Assembly (NCBI GenBank): GCA_002448235.1
Contig: DIXF01000001.1
Span: 310,001 to 374,000 of the forward strand
From: Syntrophaceae bacterium UBA6087
GTDB taxonomy: Bacteria > Desulfobacterota > Desulfomonilia > UBA1062
Reading direction: 5' to 3'
DNA: 64,000 bases
The position numbers and the translations under genes were made by a program. Within the stretch, counting starts at the first letter, position 1. Each line of letters opens with the position of its first letter. The notes beneath the pieces are model-generated. The model was given only the letters and a program-made list of their open reading frames with translations, was not told the DNA's origin and searched no databases. This document shows, one piece after another, positions 53,586 through 62,889 of the stretch.

Positions 53586-54737
53586 ATGAGAGATGACATC
53601 CTGATAAAGATGGCAATGGTCATAATCCTGATTCTGGGGCTGTCGACACCGGGCTTGAGCTGGGAGCCTTCGAAGTTCGACTCGGGAAACCAGGGCTCCA
53701 GCGCACTGGGCCAGCTCGAAGATGTGGCCGGCCAGCAGGTCGACCGGTCGTCCCCCGGCGTCAGCACGATAGATACGTATAAGAAGAAGATCACGCTGCC
53801 GCAGAAAACCGTGGCGAGACCCAAGGTGAATCACTCGGCAGCGATGAATGCCATGGTCACCGGCGTGGTCGTGGGATCGCTCCTTCAGGCCGTTTTCAGC
53901 GACGATTCACAGCAGCGCGCCTATGAAGAGGCGGCCAGGGCGATGGCCGAGGCCGAGCAGAAGAGGATCGCCGAAGAGCAGCGCCGGCAGAGGCTTGACT
54001 CTGCCGGCAAACTTCGCAGCTTCTGGGATGGAAGAGACGAGGAAATGTCCAAGAGCCTCGACGACGTGTTCAGCGTGCCCGGCCAGGGGCAGGGCACGGC
54101 CTTTTTCGGCATGCCGGGCAATCCCGTTGTAAAGCCTTCGGATCTGGCTGTGGGGCAGGGTGATGATACGCCGGTTGCGATCGGCAATGAAAACGCTACA
54201 ATTAAGATCCTCGGCACAGGAGCACCGGACGTGAGGGCGCCCACCATGGAACAGCTTGCCCAGCCCCTCGCTACGGAGACCTCTTCTCTGCAGGACGGCA
54301 TCATGAAGTCGGGCGCGGAGTTTGCGCAGGAGGCGGCCAAAGACTCAGTGAAGGACATAGTCAAGGACGTGATCAAGGGCGCTCTTCCCACCAGTGCCCG
54401 CAACGCCGAGCTCATGGTAGATTACGTGGACAAGATGAACGAGTTCACGGGAAATCTCTTCCAGACCATCGAACCGAATCGGCTGGTAGGAACGCTGGCC
54501 AACGGCGGCCCGGGCGATTACAATGCGATAATGAAAGACCTCAATAAGGTGACAAGGCAGGGGGCCGAGATAGGGCTGGGAGAGATCCCGTTTTCCGATT
54601 CCGAGCTTCAGACCGGCTTCAACCTGCTGAGAGGCAAGGGCATAACCGCCGCCGATGCAAGGGAGATCGCAGCGAGCAGGTGGAAAGGCTTCCTCTCCGA
54701 CAAGCTGAAAGACCGTCTCACCGACGGCTGGATGTAA
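53586..54737 (+). CDS. Exported protein of unknown function, last gene of the lipoprotein cluster
   Basis: 383 residues from ATG 53586 (gaaggagatgatcca). Signal peptide MVIILILGLSTPGLSWEP-type ends around residue 26. A second hydrophobic stretch AAMNAMVTGVVVGSLLQAVF (about 85-105) is followed by a Glu/Arg-rich helix (RAMAEAEQKRIAEEQRRQRL). The remainder, with a helical region EAAKDSVKDIVKDVIKGA, has no domain I recognise. It closes the four-lipoprotein/TPR cluster; a strong inverted repeat follows. Confidence 0.78.
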   Translation: MRDDILIKMAMVIILILGLSTPGLSWEPSKFDSGNQGSSALGQLEDVAGQQVDRSSPGVSTIDTYKKKITLPQKTVARPKVNHSAAMNAMVTGVVVGSLLQAVFSDDSQQRAYEEAARAMAEAEQKRIAEEQRRQRLDSAGKLRSFWDGRDEEMSKSLDDVFSVPGQGQGTAFFGMPGNPVVKPSDLAVGQGDDTPVAIGNENATIKILGTGAPDVRAPTMEQLAQPLATETSSLQDGIMKSGAEFAQEAAKDSVKDIVKDVIKGALPTSARNAELMVDYVDKMNEFTGNLFQTIEPNRLVGTLANGGPGDYNAIMKDLNKVTRQGAEIGLGEIPFSDSELQTGFNLLRGKGITAADAREIAASRWKGFLSDKLKDRLTDGWM

Positions 54738-54740
54738 CCA

Positions 54741-54790
54741 AAAAAGGGGACAGATTTATTTTTTTCAAAAAATAAATCTGTCCCCTTTTT
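54741..54790. repeat. Perfect 24-bp inverted repeat built from two REP-like copies
   Basis: Positions 54741-54764 and 54767-54790 are exact reverse complements with two bases between. Each arm is the dispersed ggggacagatttattttt element. As RNA it forms a long hairpin after the lipoprotein cluster and before azlC, so it can act as a terminator or mRNA end block. Confidence 0.92.
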
Positions 54791-54854
54791 CATTCTGACC
54801 CGGTTTTCCTGCTTGGGCCGTTTGTGCTATAGGAATGCTTCCTGGGCAGGGCAT

Positions 54855-55628
54855 ATGACAGACACACCAGAGCAGAACTGCACGATATCCGATCACGACG
54901 CGACAGGCCTCGAAGCCGGCGACGTAGAGCCGGCAGGGGGCTATTTCGACGGCGTGAAGGACGCTTCCCCGGTTATCCTGGGCTTCATCGCCATCGGACT
55001 CGCCTTCGGGGTGGTTGCAAAGACGGCCGGCATTACAGTGTCCGAGGTCGCACTCATGTCGCTGATCCTGTATGCCGGGTCTGCCCAGTTCGTCACGGTG
55101 GGGCTCATCGCCGCCGGCATGCCGGCCTCGGCCATCGTCGTCACCATATTCCTGGTCAACGTCCGCCATCTCCTCTACAGCGCCGCTATCTCTCCACATG
55201 TCCGCCACCTCTCTGTCTGGAAGAATGCGCTCATCGGCGCGGAGCTCACCGACGAGTCGTTTGCCGTGGCATCGAGCAGGCTTGCCCGCGGCCTGCCTGC
55301 GAGCGCAGGGTGGTTCTTCGGGGTCAACAATGCATCCCACGCAACATGGGTTGTGTGCACGACCCTGGGCGCTATTCTCGGAAGTTCGATAGCCGACACC
55401 CGCGTGCTGGGGTTCGATTTTGCCCTCGCTGCCATGTTTGCGGCGCTCCTGATCCTGCAGATCGCGAACCGGCCGAAGGTGTGGACGGCGGTCGTCACGG
55501 CCTCCGTCGGGGGTCTCGTTGCCGTGTGCGGCAGCCTCATCTTCCCGGCGAGCTGGGCAATCGTTGCGGCAACGCTCGTCGCTGCGACCACGGGAGCGGT
55601 CCTGGAGGGGAGGGCGGGTCAGTCATGA
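54855..55628 (+). CDS. azlC: AzlC-family branched-chain amino acid exporter, large subunit
   Basis: 257 residues. Start at 54855 by position; the ribosome site is weak. The AzlC core starts YFDGVKDASPVILGFIAIGL, with helices including LYAGSAQFVTVGLIAAGMPA and NVRHLLYSAA, a family hallmark. It forms with AzlD a small inner-membrane exporter of branched-chain or related amino acids. ATGA overlap with azlD. Confidence 0.93.
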   Translation: MTDTPEQNCTISDHDATGLEAGDVEPAGGYFDGVKDASPVILGFIAIGLAFGVVAKTAGITVSEVALMSLILYAGSAQFVTVGLIAAGMPASAIVVTIFLVNVRHLLYSAAISPHVRHLSVWKNALIGAELTDESFAVASSRLARGLPASAGWFFGVNNASHATWVVCTTLGAILGSSIADTRVLGFDFALAAMFAALLILQIANRPKVWTAVVTASVGGLVAVCGSLIFPASWAIVAATLVAATTGAVLEGRAGQS

Positions 55629-55951
55629 TACGGACGGAAGTGCTGCTGATCATCCTGGGCACGGCCGCGGTCACGGTGATACCGCGCGTCCTGCCCCTGG
55701 TTCTGCTCAGCCGCATCCGACTTCCGGAAAGCGTTGTGCGCTGGCTGAGCTTTGTCCCCATCGCAGTGCTGGGCGCGCTGCTTGCCCAGGCAGTGGTGCT
55801 GCCGGACGGCCGATTCTCGCTGCCGCCTCAGAACCTCGCCATGATCGCGATCATCCCGGTGTTCGCAATCGCTGTGCGCACAAAAAGCCTGGTCGGGACG
55901 GTGCTGGGCGGTGTCGCCGTTATGGCCCTGCTGCGCCTCGTCTTCGGATAA
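55625..55951 (+). CDS. azlD: AzlD-family branched-chain amino acid exporter, small subunit
   Basis: 108 residues, four hydrophobic helices. VTVIPRVLPLVLLSRIRLPE and SFVPIAVLGALLAQ fit AzlD. It partners with AzlC and overlaps it by four bases. Confidence 0.92.
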   Translation: MIRTEVLLIILGTAAVTVIPRVLPLVLLSRIRLPESVVRWLSFVPIAVLGALLAQAVVLPDGRFSLPPQNLAMIAIIPVFAIAVRTKSLVGTVLGGVAVMALLRLVFG

Positions 55952-55956
55952 AATAT

Positions 55957-55978
55957 AAAAGGGGACAGATTTATTTTT
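55957..55978 (+). repeat. REP-like repeat, plus orientation
   Basis: aaaa then ggggacagatttattttt, six bases after azlD. Confidence 0.85.
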
Positions 55979-56077
55979 CTTGCCATGGAAAGGCTGTTCG
56001 GCTTTTATGTTTAATCATCCGGTGGGCGGATCAATCAAGGGATCGTTTGAAGGGCATCGGCCAAAGGTGATACGCGA

Positions 56078-57409
56078 TCAACCGTTTCCATCGCCAAGGT
56101 TTTCCTCCGAGCGTATCTGCTGCGATACCAGGATCTTATCTATGCGGTTGTTGTCCATGTCCATGATCTCGAAGCGCAGGCCGTCCGCCTCGAACCAGTC
56201 GCCGGCCGTGGGAATGCGCCCCATCTTGTTCAGCACGTACCCGCTCAGGGAGAGGTACTCACCTGATTCCTCACCGGGCAGCCGGTCGAGATTGAGGTGC
56301 TCCTTGAACTCATCCATGGGCAGCATCCCGTCAAACAGCCATGATCCGTCCTCGCGCTGCACTGCGTACGGCTCATCCGATTCATCGCGGGACGGCAGCT
56401 CGCCGACAATGGCCTCCAGGATATCGTTGAGTGTCACCAGGCCCTTTACCGTGCCGTACTCGTCCACCACGAGGACGATGTGCGTGCGCTCCTTCTTCAT
56501 CTTCTCCAGCAGCTTCAGGGCAGGCAGGGTCTCGGGCACGAACACGGGCTCCAGCAGGAGGCCGTTGATATCCGGTATCTCACAGGCCAGGCATTGCCGC
56601 AGCATGTCCTTGGCTCGCAGGATTCCCGCCACGTTGTCCAGGTCTCCCCTGCATACCGGCACACGCGAGTAGGCTCCGTCATGTAGTTTCTTCAGGTTTT
56701 CCTCCAGAGGATCATCGAGGTCTATCCACGAGATGTCCGGTCTGAGGGTCATGAGCGAGCCCACGGTGCGGTCGCCCATACGGAATACCCGTTTGATCAT
56801 GATATGCTCGGCAGGGGCGAAGATCCCCGCCTGGGTGCCCTGCTCGATCATGACCGTGATCTCCTGCTCCGTGACGGAGGGCTCATTGGAGGAGCGCAAG
56901 CCGATAAGGCGGAGTATCAGGTCCGTGGAGAAGGTAAGCATGGTTACGAGGGGAGAGGCCAGGGCGGACAGCCATTGCATCGGATATGCCACCAGAGAGG
57001 CGATGCGTTCGGGGCTGTGCAGCGCGATGCGCTTGGGCACCAGCTCGCCAATGACGAGCGACAGGTACGTGATAACGATCACCACGAGGCCCAGGCCGAT
57101 GGATTCGGCATGGGGTGACAGGGAAGGAAAGGCCTGGAGGTATGCGGCGATATTTTCGGCGATGGTCGCGCCGCCTAAGGCCCCTGCCATGACACCGATC
57201 AGCGTGATCCCGATCTGCACCGTGGACAGGAAGCGGTTGGGGGATTCAGCCAGCGCAAGGGCTGCCTTGGCTTTAAGGTTGCCTTCATTGGCCCGCTGAT
57301 GCAGGCGTGCCTTGCGGGCGGTCAACACCGCCACCTCGGCCAGGGCGAAGACGCCGTTTGCCACAATGAGGAGGAGAATGATCAGTGCTTCTCTAGATAT
57401 AGCATTCAT
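56078..57409 (-). CDS. CorC/HlyC-type membrane protein with CBS domains
   Basis: 443 residues. A DUF21/CNNM membrane domain (about 1-200; ILLLIVANGVFALAEVAVLT, VIGELVPKRIALHSPE) is followed by a CBS pair (MTLRPDISWIDLDDPLEEN; VVDEYGTVKGLVTLNDILEA) and a C-terminal CorC_HlyC domain (WLFDGMLPMDEFKEHLN). Members are linked to Mg2+ or Co2+ handling; hemolysin labels are historic. A REP-like copy and the transposase lie upstream. Confidence 0.92.
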   Translation of the reverse strand: MNAISREALIILLLIVANGVFALAEVAVLTARKARLHQRANEGNLKAKAALALAESPNRFLSTVQIGITLIGVMAGALGGATIAENIAAYLQAFPSLSPHAESIGLGLVVIVITYLSLVIGELVPKRIALHSPERIASLVAYPMQWLSALASPLVTMLTFSTDLILRLIGLRSSNEPSVTEQEITVMIEQGTQAGIFAPAEHIMIKRVFRMGDRTVGSLMTLRPDISWIDLDDPLEENLKKLHDGAYSRVPVCRGDLDNVAGILRAKDMLRQCLACEIPDINGLLLEPVFVPETLPALKLLEKMKKERTHIVLVVDEYGTVKGLVTLNDILEAIVGELPSRDESDEPYAVQREDGSWLFDGMLPMDEFKEHLNLDRLPGEESGEYLSLSGYVLNKMGRIPTAGDWFEADGLRFEIMDMDNNRIDKILVSQQIRSEENLGDGNG

Positions 57410-57475
57410 GAATAGTATTATCTCATATCGTGCATATCATGCCTCGACCTCCGGGTAAAGCAGAACCCCCTTAGG

Positions 57476-57497
57476 AAAAGGGGACAGATTTATTTTT
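57476..57497 (+). repeat. Left REP-like repeat of the transposase unit
   Basis: aaaa then ggggacagatttattttt; ends 5 bases before the transposase stop codon. Confidence 0.88.
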
Positions 57498-57502
57498 CCG
57501 CT

Positions 57503-58198
57503 CTATTCTTCTGCCATTCTTGGCCGACCTTGCCCTCTGAACTCGATCCTCAGCTTCATCCGCTGCTCAACCTCATCGATAAATTTCTTTGATCCTGTCA
57601 GCTGCCCTCGCTGTACCGCCTCCCTGATCCTTTTCCATTCCCCTTCGGGAATTATTTCTTCAACCCAGGCCTTATATCTTTTGTGGCGGTCTTCTTCCGA
57701 TCTCCCCATCGATACATAGCACGGGTCCGGATCAAGCCAATCGCACTCCTCCTCACCTATCTTGTGCCGGTAACTCGACCAGCGATATTCCTCAGGATTG
57801 TCAACTAATACGGCTCTTACCGGATTAAGCTCGACATAACGGCAACAGACAAGCAAATATCTATCATCTTCAATCGGGCTCGATTTATATCTGCCTTCCC
57901 ATAATGTTCCACATCTCTTCTCATGGTAGTTGATATACCTCGTCTGTCTTCCAGCTACGCGCTTCATCAATAGTGACAGGCTCTCGGGATCCTCCCCGGG
58001 TTCCAAGACAAGATGCACGTGATTCGTCATCAGACAGTACGCATATACCTTGCAGCACAGCTCCTGTTTCCATTCCTTGAGATTATCAAGGTAATATCGA
58101 TAATCCCCATCATTGAGAAATACCGCTCCCTTGTTATGTCCACGCTGAATTACATGATGAGGATATCCGGCTAATACTACTCGACCTCTCCTCGGCAT
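57503..58198 (-). CDS. REP-associated tyrosine transposase (IS200-like, RAYT)
   Basis: 231 residues. HUH/Y1 transposase: N-terminal RVVLAGYPHHVIQRGHNKGA, metal-binding HxH in MTNHVHLVLEPGED, and RYVELNPVRA with a C-terminal extension typical of RAYTs. These nick single-stranded DNA at REP hairpins using a tyrosine. The frame is intact, so it may be active. It is the likely driver of the repeats in this window. Confidence 0.93.
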   Translation of the reverse strand: MPRRGRVVLAGYPHHVIQRGHNKGAVFLNDGDYRYYLDNLKEWKQELCCKVYAYCLMTNHVHLVLEPGEDPESLSLLMKRVAGRQTRYINYHEKRCGTLWEGRYKSSPIEDDRYLLVCCRYVELNPVRAVLVDNPEEYRWSSYRHKIGEEECDWLDPDPCYVSMGRSEEDRHKRYKAWVEEIIPEGEWKRIREAVQRGQLTGSKKFIDEVEQRMKLRIEFRGQGRPRMAEE

Positions 58199-58269
58199 AC
58201 CTACAAATTAATATCAAAATGCCTCTTGTCAATTCCTTGTCCGGCAAATCATTACACGGGGAAGGAGAC

Positions 58270-58294
58270 AAAAAATAAATCTGTCCCCTTTTTT
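58270..58294 (-). repeat. Right REP-like repeat of the transposase unit
   Basis: aaaaaataaatctgtcccc followed by T-run, reverse complement of the left copy; 71 bases beyond the transposase start. Confidence 0.88.
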
Positions 58295-58363
58295 GGGGTT
58301 TTTTATTCCTGATTAATCGGCGTATTGTATCTCGTGAAGGATCAATAGTTGAAGGAGGTCTTT

Positions 58364-59440
58364 ATGAAGATATTTGCGGTTAACTCCAGCGCAAGGGGGG
58401 CAGCGCAGAGCAAGACGAAACTCCTGCTCGATCATCTGGCGGCAGGTATGAAAGAGGCCGGTGCGGATGTCGAGGTTGTGGATCTGAAAGACAAAAAGGT
58501 CAACACGTGCATCGGATGCTTCACCTGCTGGACCAAAACTCCCGGGACATGCGTACACAAGGACGACATGAGCAGCGAGCTGTTCCCGAAGTTCATGGGC
58601 GCCGACCTCGTGGTCCTGGCTACCCCGCTGTTTCACTATACGATGAATGCCGAGCTGAAGAAGTTTATCGAACGGACGTTGCCGATTATCCAGCCATTTT
58701 TCGCGGTAAGCGGGGCTGAAACGTACCATCCGCTGAGGCATCCCCATCCCGGGGTGGTGATGCTTTCTGTTGCGGGATTCCCCGAGATCTCCGTGTTCGA
58801 TCAGCTCTCGTCATGGGCGAATTTCATCTACGGCCGCCCCGGGGGGCTTGTGGCTGAGATATACAGGCCGTTCGCAGAGGCGCTGCTGTTGCCGGCGTTC
58901 AGGAAAAAGGCGCAGGACGTATTCGATGCCGTCAGGCAGGCAGGGAAAGAGATCGTCCAATCGTGGAAAGTATCTCCTGAGACCATGTCCCGGATCACCC
59001 AGGATCTTACCGAAGACAGCCGGGCATTTCTCCTCGGAGTAGGAAACTGCATGTGGAAGACCTGCATCAGCGAAGGGCTCACCCCGAAGGAAATGGCGGA
59101 GGCGGGAAAAATCCCGAGGGCCGATTCTGTCGAGAGTTTTATGAGCATGATGGAGCTCGGCTTTAATCCGGATAAGGCGGGCAAGCTCAGGGCGGTCATG
59201 CAGTTTACGTTCACGGGTGACGGCGGGCAGTCCTGCTACTTCGAGATAGCCGACGGAGCAATCAAGGCAAAGAAAGGCACTGCCGAAAAGCCGGACCTCA
59301 CCATCAGCACGCCCTTCGAGCTGTGGATGGACATCATGACCGGAAAGCAGGACGGCCAGCAGATGTTCATGCAGGGGAAGTACACCTTCAAGGGGGAGAT
59401 GGACCTGCTCATGCGCATGAAGGACCTTTTCACCGCCTGA
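58364..59440 (+). CDS. NADPH-dependent FMN reductase-like protein fused to an SCP2 domain
   Basis: 358 residues; gaaggaggtcttt precedes ATG 58364. The N-terminal 190 residues are a flavodoxin-fold NAD(P)H oxidoreductase (MKIFAVNSSARGAAQSKTKL, CIGCFTCWTKTPGTCVHKDD), the iron-sulfur-flavoprotein-like group with the CxxC at about 48-51. The C-terminal 100 residues are an SCP2/sterol-carrier-like lipid domain (GQSCYFEIADGAIKAKKG, LWMDIMTGKQDGQQMFM). Perhaps reduces a hydrophobic substrate held by the SCP2 domain. Fusion seen in anaerobes; substrate unknown. Confidence 0.87.
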   Translation: MKIFAVNSSARGAAQSKTKLLLDHLAAGMKEAGADVEVVDLKDKKVNTCIGCFTCWTKTPGTCVHKDDMSSELFPKFMGADLVVLATPLFHYTMNAELKKFIERTLPIIQPFFAVSGAETYHPLRHPHPGVVMLSVAGFPEISVFDQLSSWANFIYGRPGGLVAEIYRPFAEALLLPAFRKKAQDVFDAVRQAGKEIVQSWKVSPETMSRITQDLTEDSRAFLLGVGNCMWKTCISEGLTPKEMAEAGKIPRADSVESFMSMMELGFNPDKAGKLRAVMQFTFTGDGGQSCYFEIADGAIKAKKGTAEKPDLTISTPFELWMDIMTGKQDGQQMFMQGKYTFKGEMDLLMRMKDLFTA

Positions 59441-59453
59441 GACGGTCTTTCTC

Positions 59454-62400
59454 TCAGACTTCTAAAGCCCTTCGGACGATTTTCTTGAGCTCGCCGCTGT
59501 CCGTCGGTTTCAGAAGCAGCTCTCGGATTCCCATGGAGCTCGCTTCCTGTTCGTTTATGGCATCGTTGAATCCGGTGCATAGGATCACCGGGAGCTCCGG
59601 ACGAACAGCCATGACCTTTCTGCTCAGCTCCAGCCCTGTCATGTTCGGCATGGTCAGATCGGTTATCACGAGATCGAATTCGTAAGGCTCCTTTTCGAAC
59701 AGCTTAAGCGCTTCAAGACTGTCCTTTGCCGCAGCCACACGATAACCGGTTTTCTCCAATACGCGCTGCAGGCTGGTAAGGATGAATTCTTCGTCGTCGA
59801 CCAGGAGGATCTTTTCCTTTCCTTCCATGTGAGGCCCTGTCTCGGGAGAAGATGCTTGAGCAAGGGCTTCTCCGGTATAGACCGGAAGATATACGGTAAA
59901 AGAAGCCCCTTGCCCGGGTTGGCTCTCAACAGAAATGAATCCTCCATGGCTGTTCACAATGCCGTGGACAACGGAAAGCCCCATTCCCGTTCCTTTGCCC
60001 ACGGCCTTTGTCGTATAGAAAGGCTCAAAGATATGATCCGCCACATCAGGGGCAATTCCTTTGCCGGTGTCTCTCACCACGAGCTTCAGATAATCCCCTG
60101 CCCGAATCTCCCGGCGTATATGATCCTGCTCCAGGTGGGTTTTTGTCAGCCGTATCTCTATGGTGCCCTTACCCGATTCCAGCGCATCTGTCGCATTCTG
60201 GCAGAGGTTCATGATGACCTGCTGAATCTGTGTGGGATCACCCATGATGAGTTCGGTGGGTGCGTCGATCTGAAGTTTGATCTTTATGGTGCTCGGGAGC
60301 GAGGACCTCAGGAAGTCAGTGGTGTCTTCCATCAGCGGTGCTACTTTTATCGGGACCAGCTTCTGTTCGCTCCGCCTGCTGAAAGAGAGGATTTTCTTTA
60401 CCAGGTCCCGCTGGCGGTTTGCAGCCTTCAATATCTGGTTCAGTATATCGTGCCGGCTGGAATCAAGCGGTGACTCGGCAAGGAGCTCTTCGGTGTTGAT
60501 GATAATGGGATAGAGGATATTGTTCAGGTCATGGGCTATGCCTCCCGCGAACCTGTCCAGAGCCTCGATCCTCTGGGTCTGGGCAAGCTGCGACTCGATC
60601 GATCTCTTCCCTTCTTCCGCCTTCCAGCGCTCTTCTGTCTCTTTCTGAAGCGCTCTATGCTTATCTTCGAGCTCTGCAGTCCGTTCTCTCACGAGTTTTT
60701 CGAGCTCGGCGTTGAATCTGCTGATCTTCTCCTCCGAACGCTTGCGCTCGGTTATGTCCTGCACGACCGACAAGAAATAATCCGGTCTCCCGTCGGCAAG
60801 GCGTACACACCGGACAGACAGGCTGGCCCAGACGGTTTCCCCGTTCTTGCGGATAAACCGCTTGTCCATGAAATATCCGTCGATCTCTCCCGACAGTACC
60901 CTGTCGAACTGGGCAACGTCGGCTTCCACGTCATCGGGATGCGTCAACTCGGCCCATGTCATGGCTAAGAGCTCATCCCGGGGGTAGCCCATGATGTCGC
61001 ACATGCGGTCGTTCACCTCGATCCAGCCTTTTTCCAGGGAGGTTATGGCAATGCCGATGATGGGCAGCTCAAAGTAACTGCGGAAACGCGCCTCACTTTT
61101 TCTGAGTTCCTCTTCAATCCGCTTGCGCTCGGTGATGTCGCGAACCATGGCCCACATTCTCACCGGGAAGCCTGCATCATCCCTGATGAGTATGGTCCTC
61201 AGCTCCACAGGGAAGACCGTTCCGTCTTTCTTTCGGTATTCTTTTTCATAGATATCCGAGTATCCCTTTATGAGCACCTGCTTTTCAACAATGTCCGCCT
61301 CGACCGCGTGCCATTTCTCCGGGGTAACGTCCTTATAGGTGAATGAGCTTAATTCTTCAGGAGAATAGCCCAGCATGACCAGGTAAGATTCATTATAATC
61401 CTTGATATGACCATCCATATCAGTACTTACAAAGGCATCTCTTATGTTTTGATGCAGCCGGCGATACTTGATCTCCGAAGCCCGCATGGCCTCCTCGGCC
61501 TGCTTTCGTTCGGTTATCTCCTGGACAATGCCGACTGAGCGAACCGGAAGGCCCGTGTCGTCGTACTCGGTGCGGCCGATCTCGTTGACCCATTTGATGC
61601 GGCCGTCCTTCATCAGTAACCGGTGTTCGATCTCGTACGGCGTTTTGCTCTCGACAGACTCGCGGTAAGCCCGGTCAACCAGGGTGCGGTCGCCGGGATG
61701 GACGAATTCCAGGAAAGCCTCATAGGAGGCGGCAAAGGTCTCACGACTGATCTCGAACAGTGCGAAGATCCCTTCCGACCACGTGAGCTGCCAGGTGACC
61801 AGGTCGAGCTCCCATCTGCCCATGCGGGCGATTTCCTGAGCTTCCCTCAAGTTCGCTTCACTTTCCCGAAGCGCCTCCTCGGTCTGCTTCTGCTCGCTGA
61901 TGTCGCGCATGACGGTGGACATAAACTCGGGCTCGCCGTTTGCAGCACGATGGGTCATGATCACTTGTGAGACCGGCATTTCTCTGCCGTCTCGATAAAT
62001 GATCGTGTTTTCACCCTCCCACACCCCGCGCCTGAACGCCTCGGGAATGCCTTCATCCCACGCGGTCCTCAAGGCCCGCTTCGGGTGAGCATCGGACAGG
62101 CTATGCATCTGGATATCCTCATCCCCGTCCCATCCCAGCATGCGACGGCCGGCCGGGTTCATATACCTGATCGTTCCGTCCGTCCTCGACGTAGCCACCA
62201 GGTCGCTTGTGCTTTCCAGGATCGCTATAAGACGCGCCCGTTCTTCCTCGGTCTTTTTCCGTGTGGTGATATCCTCGACTGCTATATTGACGGCCTGCAC
62301 CCGGCCGTCATCCGCCATAACCGGCAACATGTGCGTGCTCCAGTGGCGGACCTCCCCAGAACCGGGTACAGGAGATTCGGAGAACTCGATATCGTAAACC

Positions 62401-62660
62401 GGCTCTCCCTTCTCAATAACCGAGAGGGCCAGAGATTCAATCCCGCCGGAGAAATCGAAAGGGACTACTTCACGCGGAGTCTTGCCCAGATGCTCTTCAG
62501 CGGGAATGCCGTCGAGCTTGGCGAGGCTTTCATTCACATTCGTAAAATGGAGGTCTCTGTCCAGAACGCAGAGCCCGATGGGTGATGAGTCGTATGCCGC
62601 TTTCAGCTCTTCAAATTTCTTGATGAGCTTCGTAGCGTCACGCTCCGGAAGGTTTTCCAT
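59454..62660 (-). CDS. Multi-PAS hybrid histidine kinase with receiver
   Basis: 1068 residues, no membrane helix seen, so cytoplasmic. About five PAS/PAC units run from 15 to 670 (for example PIGLCVLDRDLHFTNVNESL, VQEITERKQAEEAMRASEIK, VQDITERKRSEEKISRFN), then a coiled coil, HisKA with AGGIAHDLNNILYPI (His710), HATPase (VRDTGKGIAPDV, GKGTGMGLSVV), and a C-terminal receiver with Asp1001 in DLVITDLTMPNMTG. Several PAS units sense small ligands or redox state. The partner regulator is not encoded nearby. It ends 13 bases from the convergent SCP2 gene. Confidence 0.92.
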   Translation of the reverse strand: MENLPERDATKLIKKFEELKAAYDSSPIGLCVLDRDLHFTNVNESLAKLDGIPAEEHLGKTPREVVPFDFSGGIESLALSVIEKGEPVYDIEFSESPVPGSGEVRHWSTHMLPVMADDGRVQAVNIAVEDITTRKKTEEERARLIAILESTSDLVATSRTDGTIRYMNPAGRRMLGWDGDEDIQMHSLSDAHPKRALRTAWDEGIPEAFRRGVWEGENTIIYRDGREMPVSQVIMTHRAANGEPEFMSTVMRDISEQKQTEEALRESEANLREAQEIARMGRWELDLVTWQLTWSEGIFALFEISRETFAASYEAFLEFVHPGDRTLVDRAYRESVESKTPYEIEHRLLMKDGRIKWVNEIGRTEYDDTGLPVRSVGIVQEITERKQAEEAMRASEIKYRRLHQNIRDAFVSTDMDGHIKDYNESYLVMLGYSPEELSSFTYKDVTPEKWHAVEADIVEKQVLIKGYSDIYEKEYRKKDGTVFPVELRTILIRDDAGFPVRMWAMVRDITERKRIEEELRKSEARFRSYFELPIIGIAITSLEKGWIEVNDRMCDIMGYPRDELLAMTWAELTHPDDVEADVAQFDRVLSGEIDGYFMDKRFIRKNGETVWASLSVRCVRLADGRPDYFLSVVQDITERKRSEEKISRFNAELEKLVRERTAELEDKHRALQKETEERWKAEEGKRSIESQLAQTQRIEALDRFAGGIAHDLNNILYPIIINTEELLAESPLDSSRHDILNQILKAANRQRDLVKKILSFSRRSEQKLVPIKVAPLMEDTTDFLRSSLPSTIKIKLQIDAPTELIMGDPTQIQQVIMNLCQNATDALESGKGTIEIRLTKTHLEQDHIRREIRAGDYLKLVVRDTGKGIAPDVADHIFEPFYTTKAVGKGTGMGLSVVHGIVNSHGGFISVESQPGQGASFTVYLPVYTGEALAQASSPETGPHMEGKEKILLVDDEEFILTSLQRVLEKTGYRVAAAKDSLEALKLFEKEPYEFDLVITDLTMPNMTGLELSRKVMAVRPELPVILCTGFNDAINEQEASSMGIRELLLKPTDSGELKKIVRRALEV

Positions 62661-62889
62661 ACAAACCGGCTTTCTACCCCCACTGATTCATGATCAAAGG
62701 AAGAAACTCTTCCTCAAGTGTCGAGAACAAGAACCTCAGATCATGTTCTCTCTACAGAATAGAGATGCAACTCAAAGCAGTAAGATTTATTACTCATAAT
62801 ATAATTTCACTCTAATCAAAAGCAAGGGGCAAACCTTAAGTAATTTTGATAGGTTCCTTAAAACGATCCTTCCCCTTTCCGATTGGATA

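Larger units (their letters stand above)
57476..58294 (-). mobile_element. REP-associated transposase unit bounded by inverted repeats
   Basis: The transposase gene is flanked by the dispersed element in opposite orientations: ggggacagatttattttt side at 57476-57497 and its reverse complement at 58270-58294. That is the arrangement of RAYT genes with their own REP sequences, about 0.8 kb in all. Confidence 0.88.
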
